Assembly: GCA_902490325.1 (NCBI GenBank)
Contig: CABUDJ010000038.1
Coordinates: forward strand, 1-18,797
Source: an uncultured Collinsella sp.
GTDB taxonomy: Bacteria > Actinomycetota > Coriobacteriia > Coriobacteriales > Coriobacteriaceae
Length of the DNA: 18,797 bases
Reading direction: 5' to 3'
Positions 6,904-13,853 of this stretch are shown in pieces; within the stretch, counting starts at the first letter, position 1; each line of letters begins with the position of its first letter. A program made the position numbers and the translations under genes. The notes beneath the pieces were generated by a model. The model searched no databases and was not told the origin of the DNA. It saw only the letters and a list, made by a program, of their open reading frames with translations.

Positions 6904-8574
6904 ATGTCTCAAGAAACCATCCGCGCGGCCGAGCGCGCCGCGGGACAGGTGAACGCCATGTCGACGTATGATCCGGACTCCGACCAGCTGCATGAGGAAT
7001 GCGGCGTTTTTGGTGTCTGGGCGCCCGATCGCGACGTGGCTCGACTGACGTACTTTGGCCTGCGTGCACTGCAGCACCGCGGCCAAGAATCGGCGGGAAT
7101 CGCCGTTGGTGACGGCGGTACGGTTATGGTCCGCAAGGATCTGGGCCTGCTCGACCGTGTGTTCTCCAATGCCGACTTGTCGACGCTCTCCGGTCAGCTG
7201 GCCGTGGGTCACGTGCGCTACGGCACCGCCGGCGCCAAGAGCTGGGAAGCCTCTCAGCCGCACCTCTCTACCATCAATAGCGTCATTATCGCGCTCGCGC
7301 ACAACGGCACCCTCGTCAACACCGACGAGCTGCGCCGCCAGCTGATCGAGCTGGGCGTGCCGTTCCTCTCCAACTCGGATTCCGAGGTCGCGACCAAACT
7401 CATCGGCTACTTTACTCAGCGTACAGGCCATCTGCGCGAGGGCATTCGCAAGACCATGGAGCTCGTGCGCGGCGGCTACGCCATGACACTCATCAACGAG
7501 CAGGCACTCTACGCATTTCGCGATCCGCACGGCATTCGCCCGCTCGTGCTGGGCAAGCTGGTGGACGAGGGCCTGGACCAGGCCGATGCCGCATCCGTTT
7601 CGCAGCTGCCGTCGCAGGACGGCGCCGCGACGGTCGACGCCACCACCCATGTCACCCGCGCCGGCGGCTGGGTCGTCGCCTCCGAGACTTGTGCGCTCGA
7701 CATTGTGGGCGCCGAGTACGTCCGCGACGTCCGTCCCGGCGAGATTTTGCGCATCAGCGCCGAGGGCCTTGTGTCCGAGCAGGGCGTGCCTGCCGCCGAA
7801 GAGCCTGCTAACTGCATCTTTGAGCAGGTCTACTTCGCTCGCCCCGACTCCATCATGAACGGCAAGAGCGTCTACGCCTGCCGCTATGACATGGGTCGTC
7901 AGCTGGCACATGAGGAGCCCGTCGAGGCCGACCTGGTCATCGGCGTGCCCGACTCCGGCCTGCCGCCCGCGGAGGGGTATTCGCACGAGAGCGGTATTCC
8001 CTTTGGCGAGGGCCTCATCAAGAACCGTTACGTGGGCCGTACGTTTATCGAGCCTACGCAGGAGCTGCGTGCCATGGGCGTGCGTATGAAGCTCAACCCG
8101 CTGCGCGACAACATCGAAGGCAAGCGCCTAGTCGTCATCGACGACTCCATCGTCCGTGGCACCACCATGGTGCAGCTCGTCAAGATGCTGCGCAACGCCG
8201 GCGCCAAGGAGATTCACATTCGCATCAACTCGCCCGAGGTCATCTGGCCGTGCTTCTACGGTATCGATACCGACGTGCAGTCGCAGCTCATCAGTGCCAA
8301 CAAGACGGTCGATGAGATCTGCGAGTATATCGGCGCCGATTCGCTGGCCTTCCTTTCGGTCGAGGGCCTGCTGAAGGTCATGCCCAAGGGCGGCTACTGC
8401 GATGCGTGCTTTACCGGACGCTACCCCGTGGCGATTCCCGAGAGCTTTGGCCGCGACAAGTTTATGGAGGGCTTTAAGCCCCGCAGCCTGGACAAGCCGC
8501 TGCACTTTGACGACGACGCCGTGGTCGAGAAATACGACGACCGCAGCTGGGAAGAGGAGCACGGCGAGGCCTAA
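6904..8574 (+). CDS. purF: Amidophosphoribosyltransferase (PurF), Fe-S type
   Basis: A 556-residue enzyme of the first committed purine step: PRPP plus glutamine gives phosphoribosylamine. The N-terminal Ntn-hydrolase glutaminase domain begins at Cys33 (EECGVFG), which would be exposed by removal of a propeptide as in Bacillus-type enzymes. HVRYGTAG and AHNGTLVN follow. The PRTase domain carries the PRPP loop VVIDDSIVRGTTM (410-422). Cys304, Cys450, Cys499 and Cys502 match the four [4Fe-4S] ligands of the Bacillus enzyme. A roughly 35-residue insertion (about 218-253, Asp/Ala/Ser-rich) splits the glutaminase domain between RPLVLG and WVVASETCALD. ATG 6904 with GAGGGGA upstream is used. An ATG at 6958 is possible but lacks a clear ribosome site. 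A terminator overlaps the stop codon. Confidence 0.97.
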   Translation: MSQETIRAAERAAGQVNAMSTYDPDSDQLHEECGVFGVWAPDRDVARLTYFGLRALQHRGQESAGIAVGDGGTVMVRKDLGLLDRVFSNADLSTLSGQLAVGHVRYGTAGAKSWEASQPHLSTINSVIIALAHNGTLVNTDELRRQLIELGVPFLSNSDSEVATKLIGYFTQRTGHLREGIRKTMELVRGGYAMTLINEQALYAFRDPHGIRPLVLGKLVDEGLDQADAASVSQLPSQDGAATVDATTHVTRAGGWVVASETCALDIVGAEYVRDVRPGEILRISAEGLVSEQGVPAAEEPANCIFEQVYFARPDSIMNGKSVYACRYDMGRQLAHEEPVEADLVIGVPDSGLPPAEGYSHESGIPFGEGLIKNRYVGRTFIEPTQELRAMGVRMKLNPLRDNIEGKRLVVIDDSIVRGTTMVQLVKMLRNAGAKEIHIRINSPEVIWPCFYGIDTDVQSQLISANKTVDEICEYIGADSLAFLSVEGLLKVMPKGGYCDACFTGRYPVAIPESFGRDKFMEGFKPRSLDKPLHFDDDAVVEKYDDRSWEEEHGEA

Positions 8575-8602
8575 AACCTGCCATGTGGGGACAGGTTTTT
8601 TT
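8573..8602 (+). terminator. Terminator overlapping the purF stop codon
   Basis: AAAACCTG (8573-8580) pairs with CAGGTTTT (8592-8599) around an 11-nt loop and runs into a seven-T tract (8596-8602). The left arm includes the last two bases of the purF TAA. It would cut or weaken read-through from purF into purM. A second promoter for purM is possible downstream: TTGTTG at 8623-8628 and TGTTAT at 8645-8650, 16 nt apart, a weak match. Confidence 0.7.
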
Positions 8603-8730
8603 GGTAGGTTTTACCTGCTGTTTTGTTGATATGACGGCGTGTGCTGTTATGGCGCGCGCCGAAATGAACGCAACTATGAGCACCGTTTGGCGCCCGCGCG
8701 GCGCCACGGTAGTGGGAGAGGAAGGCTCAG

Positions 8731-9834
8731 ATGAGCGACAGCAAGCATGTGACGTATGAGGACGCCGGCGTCGATACCGCCGAGGGCGGCCGCGCCGTCG
8801 ACGCTATTAAGCAGATGGTCAAGGACACCAACCGCCCCGAGGTTATCGGCGGCATCGGTGGCTTTGGTGGCCTGTTCTCGGCTGCCGCGCTCAAGGATAT
8901 GGAAGACCCGATCCTGATCAGCGGCACCGACGGCGTGGGCACCAAACTCGTGCTCGCCCAGATCATGGACCGTCACGAGACGGTGGGCCAGGACCTGGTC
9001 GCCATGTGCGTCAACGACATTTTGGCTTCGGGCGCCGAGCCGCTGTTCTTCCTGGACTACGTTGCCATCGGCCACATCGAGGCCGAGCACATGGCAAAGA
9101 TCATCAAGGGCGTGGCCGACGGCTGCAAGCTCGCGGGCTGCGCGCTCGTGGGCGGCGAGATGGCCGAGCACCCGGGCGTCATGGCTCCGGCCGACTACGA
9201 CCTTGCCGGCTTTACCGTGGGTGTTGTCGATCGTCCCAAGATGCTCGACCCCGCGAACGTTCGCCCCGGCGATGTGATCCTGGGCCTGCCTTCCACTGGC
9301 GTGCATTCCAACGGTTACTCGCTCGTGCGCAAGGTCATTGGCGTCGACGGCATCAAGCCGGGCACGCCCGAGGCCGCCGCTAAGGCCGAGGAGCTAAGCC
9401 GTCCGCTCGAGGAGCTCGGCGGTGCTTCGCTGGCCGACGCTCTGCTGGCTCCCACGCGCATTTATGTGAAGCCGATTCTGGAGCTGCTCCGCGGTGGCGC
9501 CAACGTTCATGCCATTGCCCATATCACCGGCGGCGGTATTACCGAGAACCTCAACCGCGCGCTCGCCGACGACGTCGATGCCGTGGTTATCCGCAACGGC
9601 GCCGAGATGGGCTGGGATGTTCCGCCCGTCATCACCTACGTGTCGCGTCAGGCCGAGCTCGCGCCCAATGAGGCGTGCAAGACCTTCAACATGGGCGTCG
9701 GCCTGTGCCTGATCGTCGCCCCCGAGGACGAGGCTGCCGTGACCGAGGCTCTGGTCGCGCTGGGCGAGAAGCCGTTCCGCGTGGGCGAGTGCGTCGAGGG
9801 TTCCGGTAAGGTCGTGTACTCCGATGAGCGCTAA
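8731..9834 (+). CDS. purM: Phosphoribosylformylglycinamidine cyclo-ligase (AIR synthetase, PurM)
   Basis: A 367-residue cytosolic enzyme that closes the imidazole ring: FGAM plus ATP gives AIR. Clear PurM motifs are GGFGGLFS (about 43-50), SGTDGVGTKL (69-78), the MCVNDILASGAEPLFFLDY stretch, GGEMAEHPG and STGVHSNGYSL. The C-terminal ATP-grasp-like half, with HITGGGITENLNR, is also intact. The length is typical. GAGAGGAAGG (8716-8725) precedes ATG 8731. The gene lies 156 nt after purF behind a terminator. Its last 11 nt overlap the start of purN, so the two are translationally linked. Confidence 0.97.
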   Translation: MSDSKHVTYEDAGVDTAEGGRAVDAIKQMVKDTNRPEVIGGIGGFGGLFSAAALKDMEDPILISGTDGVGTKLVLAQIMDRHETVGQDLVAMCVNDILASGAEPLFFLDYVAIGHIEAEHMAKIIKGVADGCKLAGCALVGGEMAEHPGVMAPADYDLAGFTVGVVDRPKMLDPANVRPGDVILGLPSTGVHSNGYSLVRKVIGVDGIKPGTPEAAAKAEELSRPLEELGGASLADALLAPTRIYVKPILELLRGGANVHAIAHITGGGITENLNRALADDVDAVVIRNGAEMGWDVPPVITYVSRQAELAPNEACKTFNMGVGLCLIVAPEDEAAVTEALVALGEKPFRVGECVEGSGKVVYSDER

Positions 9835-10522
9835 CGAGCAGATGGCTGCCGCCGAGGGCCTGGGCTTTGTGCCCTACACCCGTCCGACCGGCACCGATAC
9901 AGCCGAGCCGCTCAAAATCGGCGTGCTTATCAGCGGTTCTGGTACCAACCTGCAGGCGCTGATCGACCTGATCGCCGCCGGCAAGCTCAACGCCTCGATT
10001 GAGCTTGTGGTGTCGAGCCGTCCATCGGCTAAGGGCTTGCAGCGCGCCGAGCGTGCGGGTATCCAGACGCTCACGCTGTCCAAGGACGTCTATGCCGACC
10101 CCATCGCGGCCGACGAGATCATCGCGCATGAGCTGCTCGAGCGCGGCTGCGAGTACGTGGTGATGGCCGGTTACATGCGCATGGTGCACACGCCGCTGCT
10201 GGCGGCGTTCCCCAACCGCGTGGTCAACCTGCATCCGGCGCTGCTGCCGAGCTTTACCGGTGCCCATGCGATCGACGATGCGTTTGCGCGCGGCGTCAAG
10301 GTGACCGGCGTGACCGTGCACTTTGCCAACGAGATCTACGACAACGGTCCCATCATTGCCCAGCGTGCGCTGGCTGTTGAGGAGGGCTGGGACGTCGACA
10401 CGCTCGAGGAGCACATCCACGCGATCGAGCATGTGCTGTATCCCGAGGTCGTGCAAATGCTCGCCGACGGTCGCGTTCACGTGCTGGAGAACGGCAAGGT
10501 CGCAATTGATGCGGCGCGTTAG
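9824..10522 (+). CDS. purN: Phosphoribosylglycinamide formyltransferase (GART, PurN)
   Basis: A 232-residue enzyme that transfers a formyl group from 10-formyl-THF to GAR. The Rossmann core starts at KIGVLISGSGTNLQALID (31-48). Catalytic Asn135 and His137 lie in NLHPALLPSF, and Asp173 is in IYDNGPIIAQ. The reading frame carries about 30 residues before the usual PurN start. ATG 9824 overlaps the end of purM by 11 nt and has GTAAGG 12 nt upstream. The internal ATG at 9842 has no ribosome site. Most of the extension is therefore probably translated. A strong terminator follows, so no purH or purD is co-transcribed from here. Confidence 0.95.
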   Translation: MSANEQMAAAEGLGFVPYTRPTGTDTAEPLKIGVLISGSGTNLQALIDLIAAGKLNASIELVVSSRPSAKGLQRAERAGIQTLTLSKDVYADPIAADEIIAHELLERGCEYVVMAGYMRMVHTPLLAAFPNRVVNLHPALLPSFTGAHAIDDAFARGVKVTGVTVHFANEIYDNGPIIAQRALAVEEGWDVDTLEEHIHAIEHVLYPEVVQMLADGRVHVLENGKVAIDAAR

Positions 10523-10572
10523 TTCGTGTAAAAGGGTCGCCTAGGTTTCGTTGAGGCGTAAACAATCAGAAT

Positions 10573-10617
10573 AGCCGATTGGGGCATATGGAATCACGTG
10601 TGACCCAATCGGCTTTT
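10573..10617 (+). terminator. Rho-independent terminator after purN
   Basis: AGCCGATTGGG (10573-10583) pairs perfectly with CCCAATCGGCT (10604-10614) over 11 bp with a 20-nt loop. A short T-run (10614-10617) follows. It lies about 50 nt after the purN stop. Confidence 0.8.
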
Positions 10618-10973
10618 ACTATCTCTTTGATTTCGGGCTCCTGATAACGTGACGGGTGGTCTCGAAAAATGAGGGCGGTTGGCTGCGCGCATGATATGGA
10701 TATCAGCGGCGATATCTCCATCTCGATAAATAAAGATGGCTTCAAGTTGAGCATCGGTTCGGACTTCGAGGTGCGGCCCTGTTCAGCGAAAATTCTTACA
10801 CTAACACTCACGCCGTGAGCTAGGATAACTAGCCGGTATAGGGTCACTTGAGCGGGTATGCGTCTGTTCAAGCGGCCTATTGGCTTGCTTAAGAAATAGT
10901 TAAACTACGTAGCGTACAGCGCGTGAGTGACTTACGACTCAGCGAAACTAAAGGGAATCGGAGAAGAAGGCCC
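10618..10973. other. Gene-poor gap between purN and the zinc-ribbon region
   Basis: No confident gene is seen in these 356 nt, which are less GC-rich than the purine genes. A 49-codon plus-strand frame (ATG 10669 to TGA 10818) has a weak GGGTGGT upstream and could be a remnant or small protein; it ends in KILTLTLTP. Two small palindromes occur. One is an imperfect repeat around two GATATC sites (10696-10721). The other is CTCACG-C-CGTGAG (10807-10819), which covers the end of that frame. A weak promoter for the next gene is possible: TTGGCT 10880-10885 and TAAACT 10901-10906, 15 nt apart. The long minus-strand frame here shows no family features. Confidence 0.4.
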
Positions 10974-12191
10974 ATGTTTTGCCCCAAATGCGGTAGCAAA
11001 ATAAGCGACGATGCGCGATTCTGTACCGAATGCGGCCTGCCCTTGGGCGGGCTCTCGGGCAAGACTGCGGCCGAGGAGGGGCCCAAGGCCGAGCCGTCGG
11101 AGCGAGAATCATCGTCCGCTGAAGTCATATTGGAACCCACAGATACCGAAACGGACTCTGCGATAGGATCCGCGAATGCCGGGTCCACAGCAGAACCGAG
11201 TCTCGAACCGGTCTCGAAGACTGCGAGTAGCGGTCACTCCCAGATGTACAACTTCTTTATGCAACGCTGTCAGGTCGGTAACCGCCTAGTGCCGCAGTTC
11301 GCTATCATGATCGCCGCATTTATCGCCGCGGCAGGCATCGCTTACGCTGCTTTCATGCTCTACAAGAACGTCATCGAGCCCAATCTCCAGCAGCAATCCG
11401 TGCAGCAGGAGCAAACGACCGAAAGGCCCAAGAAGGACGAGAGAGCGGCCGAAGAAGTTGTCTATACGTTGGAGGCAAAATCATTGACGGTGTCTGCTCC
11501 GGTCGACCCTATGTTAAATCGGGGCGAGCGGACTGACATGGAATGGTCCTATCCGCAACTTAAGAGCTCCGCCAAAGACGACATCACAGACAAAATTAAC
11601 AAGGCGATTCTCGAGCCACTTCAAATTGATGCGGAGCGAACGAATCGAGCATCAGATAATGAGCAATCAAATGCTGGGTTGTACCCCGACGGCGAATTTC
11701 CCTGCATATCGAGAAACGTGACGGTTACGTACATGGATGAGAACTATTTTTGTATCCGTGACGAGCGCTATTCGACGGGATGGGGCCCGCATGGCGACAC
11801 GGTTGTGACTGGTGTTATTTTTGATTTGCATACGGGTGATACTGTTAGTCCTCAGGACATGTTTGGCATTGATACCGAGGATCTTGCCAGTTCTATGAGT
11901 TCGGCAGTTTGGCCGTATCTTACGGAAATAGGCAGAGAGTATCCGTCTGACTACAACTCTATGCTCATGCGGAGCAATTCTTCAGACTATTCAATCAAGG
12001 GTTCAACATGCTTGTATGTGACATCCAAGGGGCTGGTGTATCGCACCGAAGACTATGAGCTCGGTACTTTTGCGGACGGCAATTGCGAGATTTTGGTTGC
12101 GTCCTGGGATGATGAGTCTCAAGTTGGGTCCGAAGTAACCCCTGATGAGGTCAAGGACGGTACAACGGTGAAAGTCGATAAGGAGGACTAA
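10974..12191 (+). CDS. Zinc-ribbon, single-pass membrane protein with DUF4163/DUF3298-like outer domain
   Basis: A 405-residue protein. Residues 1-22 form a zinc ribbon (CPKCG, then CTECG; Cys3, 6, 17 and 20). A Ser/Glu-rich linker follows to about 85, then a membrane segment at about 107-129 preceded by FMQRCQVG, and a Gln-rich stretch (139-148). The outer part resembles DUF4163 (about 165-245, MEWSYPQLKSS with KINKAI) followed by DUF3298 (about 250-380, GPHGDTVVTGVIFDLHTGDTVSPQDMFG). The topology, zinc ribbon inside and domain outside, recalls the TcaA/YvbJ family. The function is unknown. ATG 10974 is preferred over GTG 10923 because GGAG lies 10 nt upstream and the protein then begins directly with the ribbon. 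The second half appears less GC-rich than the neighbouring purine genes. The next gene starts 1 nt after its stop. Confidence 0.8.
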   Translation: MFCPKCGSKISDDARFCTECGLPLGGLSGKTAAEEGPKAEPSERESSSAEVILEPTDTETDSAIGSANAGSTAEPSLEPVSKTASSGHSQMYNFFMQRCQVGNRLVPQFAIMIAAFIAAAGIAYAAFMLYKNVIEPNLQQQSVQQEQTTERPKKDERAAEEVVYTLEAKSLTVSAPVDPMLNRGERTDMEWSYPQLKSSAKDDITDKINKAILEPLQIDAERTNRASDNEQSNAGLYPDGEFPCISRNVTVTYMDENYFCIRDERYSTGWGPHGDTVVTGVIFDLHTGDTVSPQDMFGIDTEDLASSMSSAVWPYLTEIGREYPSDYNSMLMRSNSSDYSIKGSTCLYVTSKGLVYRTEDYELGTFADGNCEILVASWDDESQVGSEVTPDEVKDGTTVKVDKED

Positions 12192-12192
12192 C

Positions 12193-13812
12193 ATGTTCTG
12201 TCCCAACTGTGGATTTGAGCTTGATGGCGATTTACGATACTGCACCGAGTGTGGCTATGCACTCGAAGATGCAAAGGCGGTGCTGAACTCTGCCAGCAAC
12301 GAAGTGGCAGAAGAGCCTTCCGTTATCAATGAGGCTGCGGAAGAGATTTTCGCTAGTGACGAAACGGAGAAGGAGCCTTCCGCCGGTGCCGAGGCGGGGG
12401 AGGAAAAGTCGCCCGTGGAGAGCGAGCCCGTAGCGGACGAAGAAGACGACCAGCCCAAAGACGACGTGTCGTCCGGTGCAACGCCTTCGATTCCTGCCGT
12501 GCGCGCCGACCGGCCAAAACCGAGCAATCCGGTCGCCAAGCCCGTCGCGGCGCCAGCCCCTGTTCCTGCGGTGAATGCATCCGCACGGAAAAAGGAGCCC
12601 AAGGCGCTCTATATCGTTGGTATCGTCGTTGGTCTGGCGGTCGTTGCCATCTTTAGCTACCTGCTGTTCTTTGGCAAGTCCGGCGGCGACGTTGCCCATT
12701 ACGGCCAGGACAAGGCCATCGTGGTGGTCCAAGAATCCAAGATCACCCCGACCGACGCAAAGGGCGAGAAGCTCAAGAAGTACTCGGTGACCCTGAACGG
12801 CGATAACGGCTACAGCACCAACGCTGAGGTTAAGGGTGACGAGGGCTTCACGGTAAGCCAGTTTCCTAATGTCAAACCGGGAAAATACACCCTTACCGTT
12901 AAGGACTCCAAGTCAAAAGTCGAGTGGAGCATTCCTGTCAAAGTCGTCGATAACTCTAAATCCGCTGATGCCGAAAAAGAGGTTTCCCTCGAGGTGCCTA
13001 AGGCCAACGAGGCCGATACAAAGACAGACGAAGGCGACAAGAAGGATGGAGGCACCGCTGCGGACAATACCGCTGCGTATGCCGCTTACAAGCAAAAGTG
13101 CCAGGAATACCTCGCGTGCTATGGAGAGCCACAAATTGTTGAGGTGACTGATTCTGTCTATGCGATGCGAGGGCTTTGTCTTGTCGACCTCGTTGATTTT
13201 GATCAGGATGGCCAGTCTGAGTTCTTGACCGTTTTGAACGGTATGAGCGATGACGAATTAAAGAGTGCTTGGAATGGAGATACAGAGGGACTTCAGAAGT
13301 CCTACACCGTAGAGGTTTGGTCGGCAGTTGATGGTGGCGTCAAGAGACTTTACAGTCAAAATTGGCTTGATAACAGCAACGGAGGAACGATGTTTCTTCC
13401 ACTGATTAAAGCGGATGGCGGCAGCATCCTCGTAAGTCAAAGAACATATGAGATGAGCAATGCGATTACGGCATTGCTTGCTGGCAGGCAGGCTTTGGCC
13501 GGGGACAATACTTCGGTATATGGCAAGAAAGGCGATGTTTTTTCGCTTGTAGGCAACTACGAGTCCTGGGGAGTTGCGCCGAGCGAGGGCAATGGCTACG
13601 AAGGCTATTATGCGTCGGAGGGCAAGGAAATTTCCGAGACGGACTATAATGCCCTATATCAGCAATTTGGCTATGGGCACAATTACCGGACATACTACTT
13701 CCTTGATTTCTCGACCTCAGGTTTCGACTCTATTTCGGGGGAATCCCACGTCGATCCCAATCAAGTTGCGGAAGTCACCAAAGATACGCTCAAAAAGGTG
13801 GGAATCGAATAA
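12193..13812 (+). CDS. Zinc-ribbon, single-pass membrane protein with EF-hand-like outer domain
   Basis: A 539-residue protein. The zinc ribbon uses Cys3, 6, 17 and 20 (CPNCG, CTECG). An acidic then Pro/Ala-rich linker (27-130) leads to a membrane segment at about 139-161. Residues about 170-252 form a beta-rich unit (YTLTVKDSKSKVEWSIPVKV), followed by a charged spacer. The C-terminal domain (about 293-539) contains DFDQDGQSE (335-343), a DxDxDGxxE loop like those in calcium-binding repeats. The ribosome site AAGGAGG lies inside the end of the previous gene and the ATG is 1 nt past its stop, so the two are translated as a pair. From about 13080 onward the sequence is visibly less GC-rich than the first half, hinting at a recombined end. 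The function is not known. Confidence 0.8.
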   Translation: MFCPNCGFELDGDLRYCTECGYALEDAKAVLNSASNEVAEEPSVINEAAEEIFASDETEKEPSAGAEAGEEKSPVESEPVADEEDDQPKDDVSSGATPSIPAVRADRPKPSNPVAKPVAAPAPVPAVNASARKKEPKALYIVGIVVGLAVVAIFSYLLFFGKSGGDVAHYGQDKAIVVVQESKITPTDAKGEKLKKYSVTLNGDNGYSTNAEVKGDEGFTVSQFPNVKPGKYTLTVKDSKSKVEWSIPVKVVDNSKSADAEKEVSLEVPKANEADTKTDEGDKKDGGTAADNTAAYAAYKQKCQEYLACYGEPQIVEVTDSVYAMRGLCLVDLVDFDQDGQSEFLTVLNGMSDDELKSAWNGDTEGLQKSYTVEVWSAVDGGVKRLYSQNWLDNSNGGTMFLPLIKADGGSILVSQRTYEMSNAITALLAGRQALAGDNTSVYGKKGDVFSLVGNYESWGVAPSEGNGYEGYYASEGKEISETDYNALYQQFGYGHNYRTYYFLDFSTSGFDSISGESHVDPNQVAEVTKDTLKKVGIE

Positions 13813-13817
13813 AAACT

Positions 13818-13853
13818 GAAAGGGGCTTGGAAAACTGTTTCCAAGCCCCTTTC
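13818..13853. terminator. Bidirectional terminator between convergent genes
   Basis: Bases 13818-13833 and 13838-13853 are perfect reverse complements (16 bp) around the tetraloop ACTG. The outer ends are A-rich and T-rich, so it can act on both strands. It directly abuts the stop codon of the minus-strand ATPase gene at 13854. Confidence 0.9.

Noticed and set aside
6826..7986. Long minus-strand open frame (386 codons) opposite purF
   Set aside because: It is antisense to a certain purF gene and has no family motifs. Long shadow frames are expected in GC-rich DNA.
9686..10480. Minus-strand open frame opposite purN
   Set aside because: Antisense to an intact purN; Arg/His-rich composition typical of a shadow frame.
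10566..10871. Minus-strand frame of 101 codons in the gap after purN
   Set aside because: It runs through the purN terminator, has no clear ribosome site and shows no family features.
10923..10973. Earlier GTG start for the first zinc-ribbon protein
   Set aside because: It would add 17 residues before the ribbon, and the ribosome site favours ATG 10974. The other three ribbon proteins also start directly at the ribbon.
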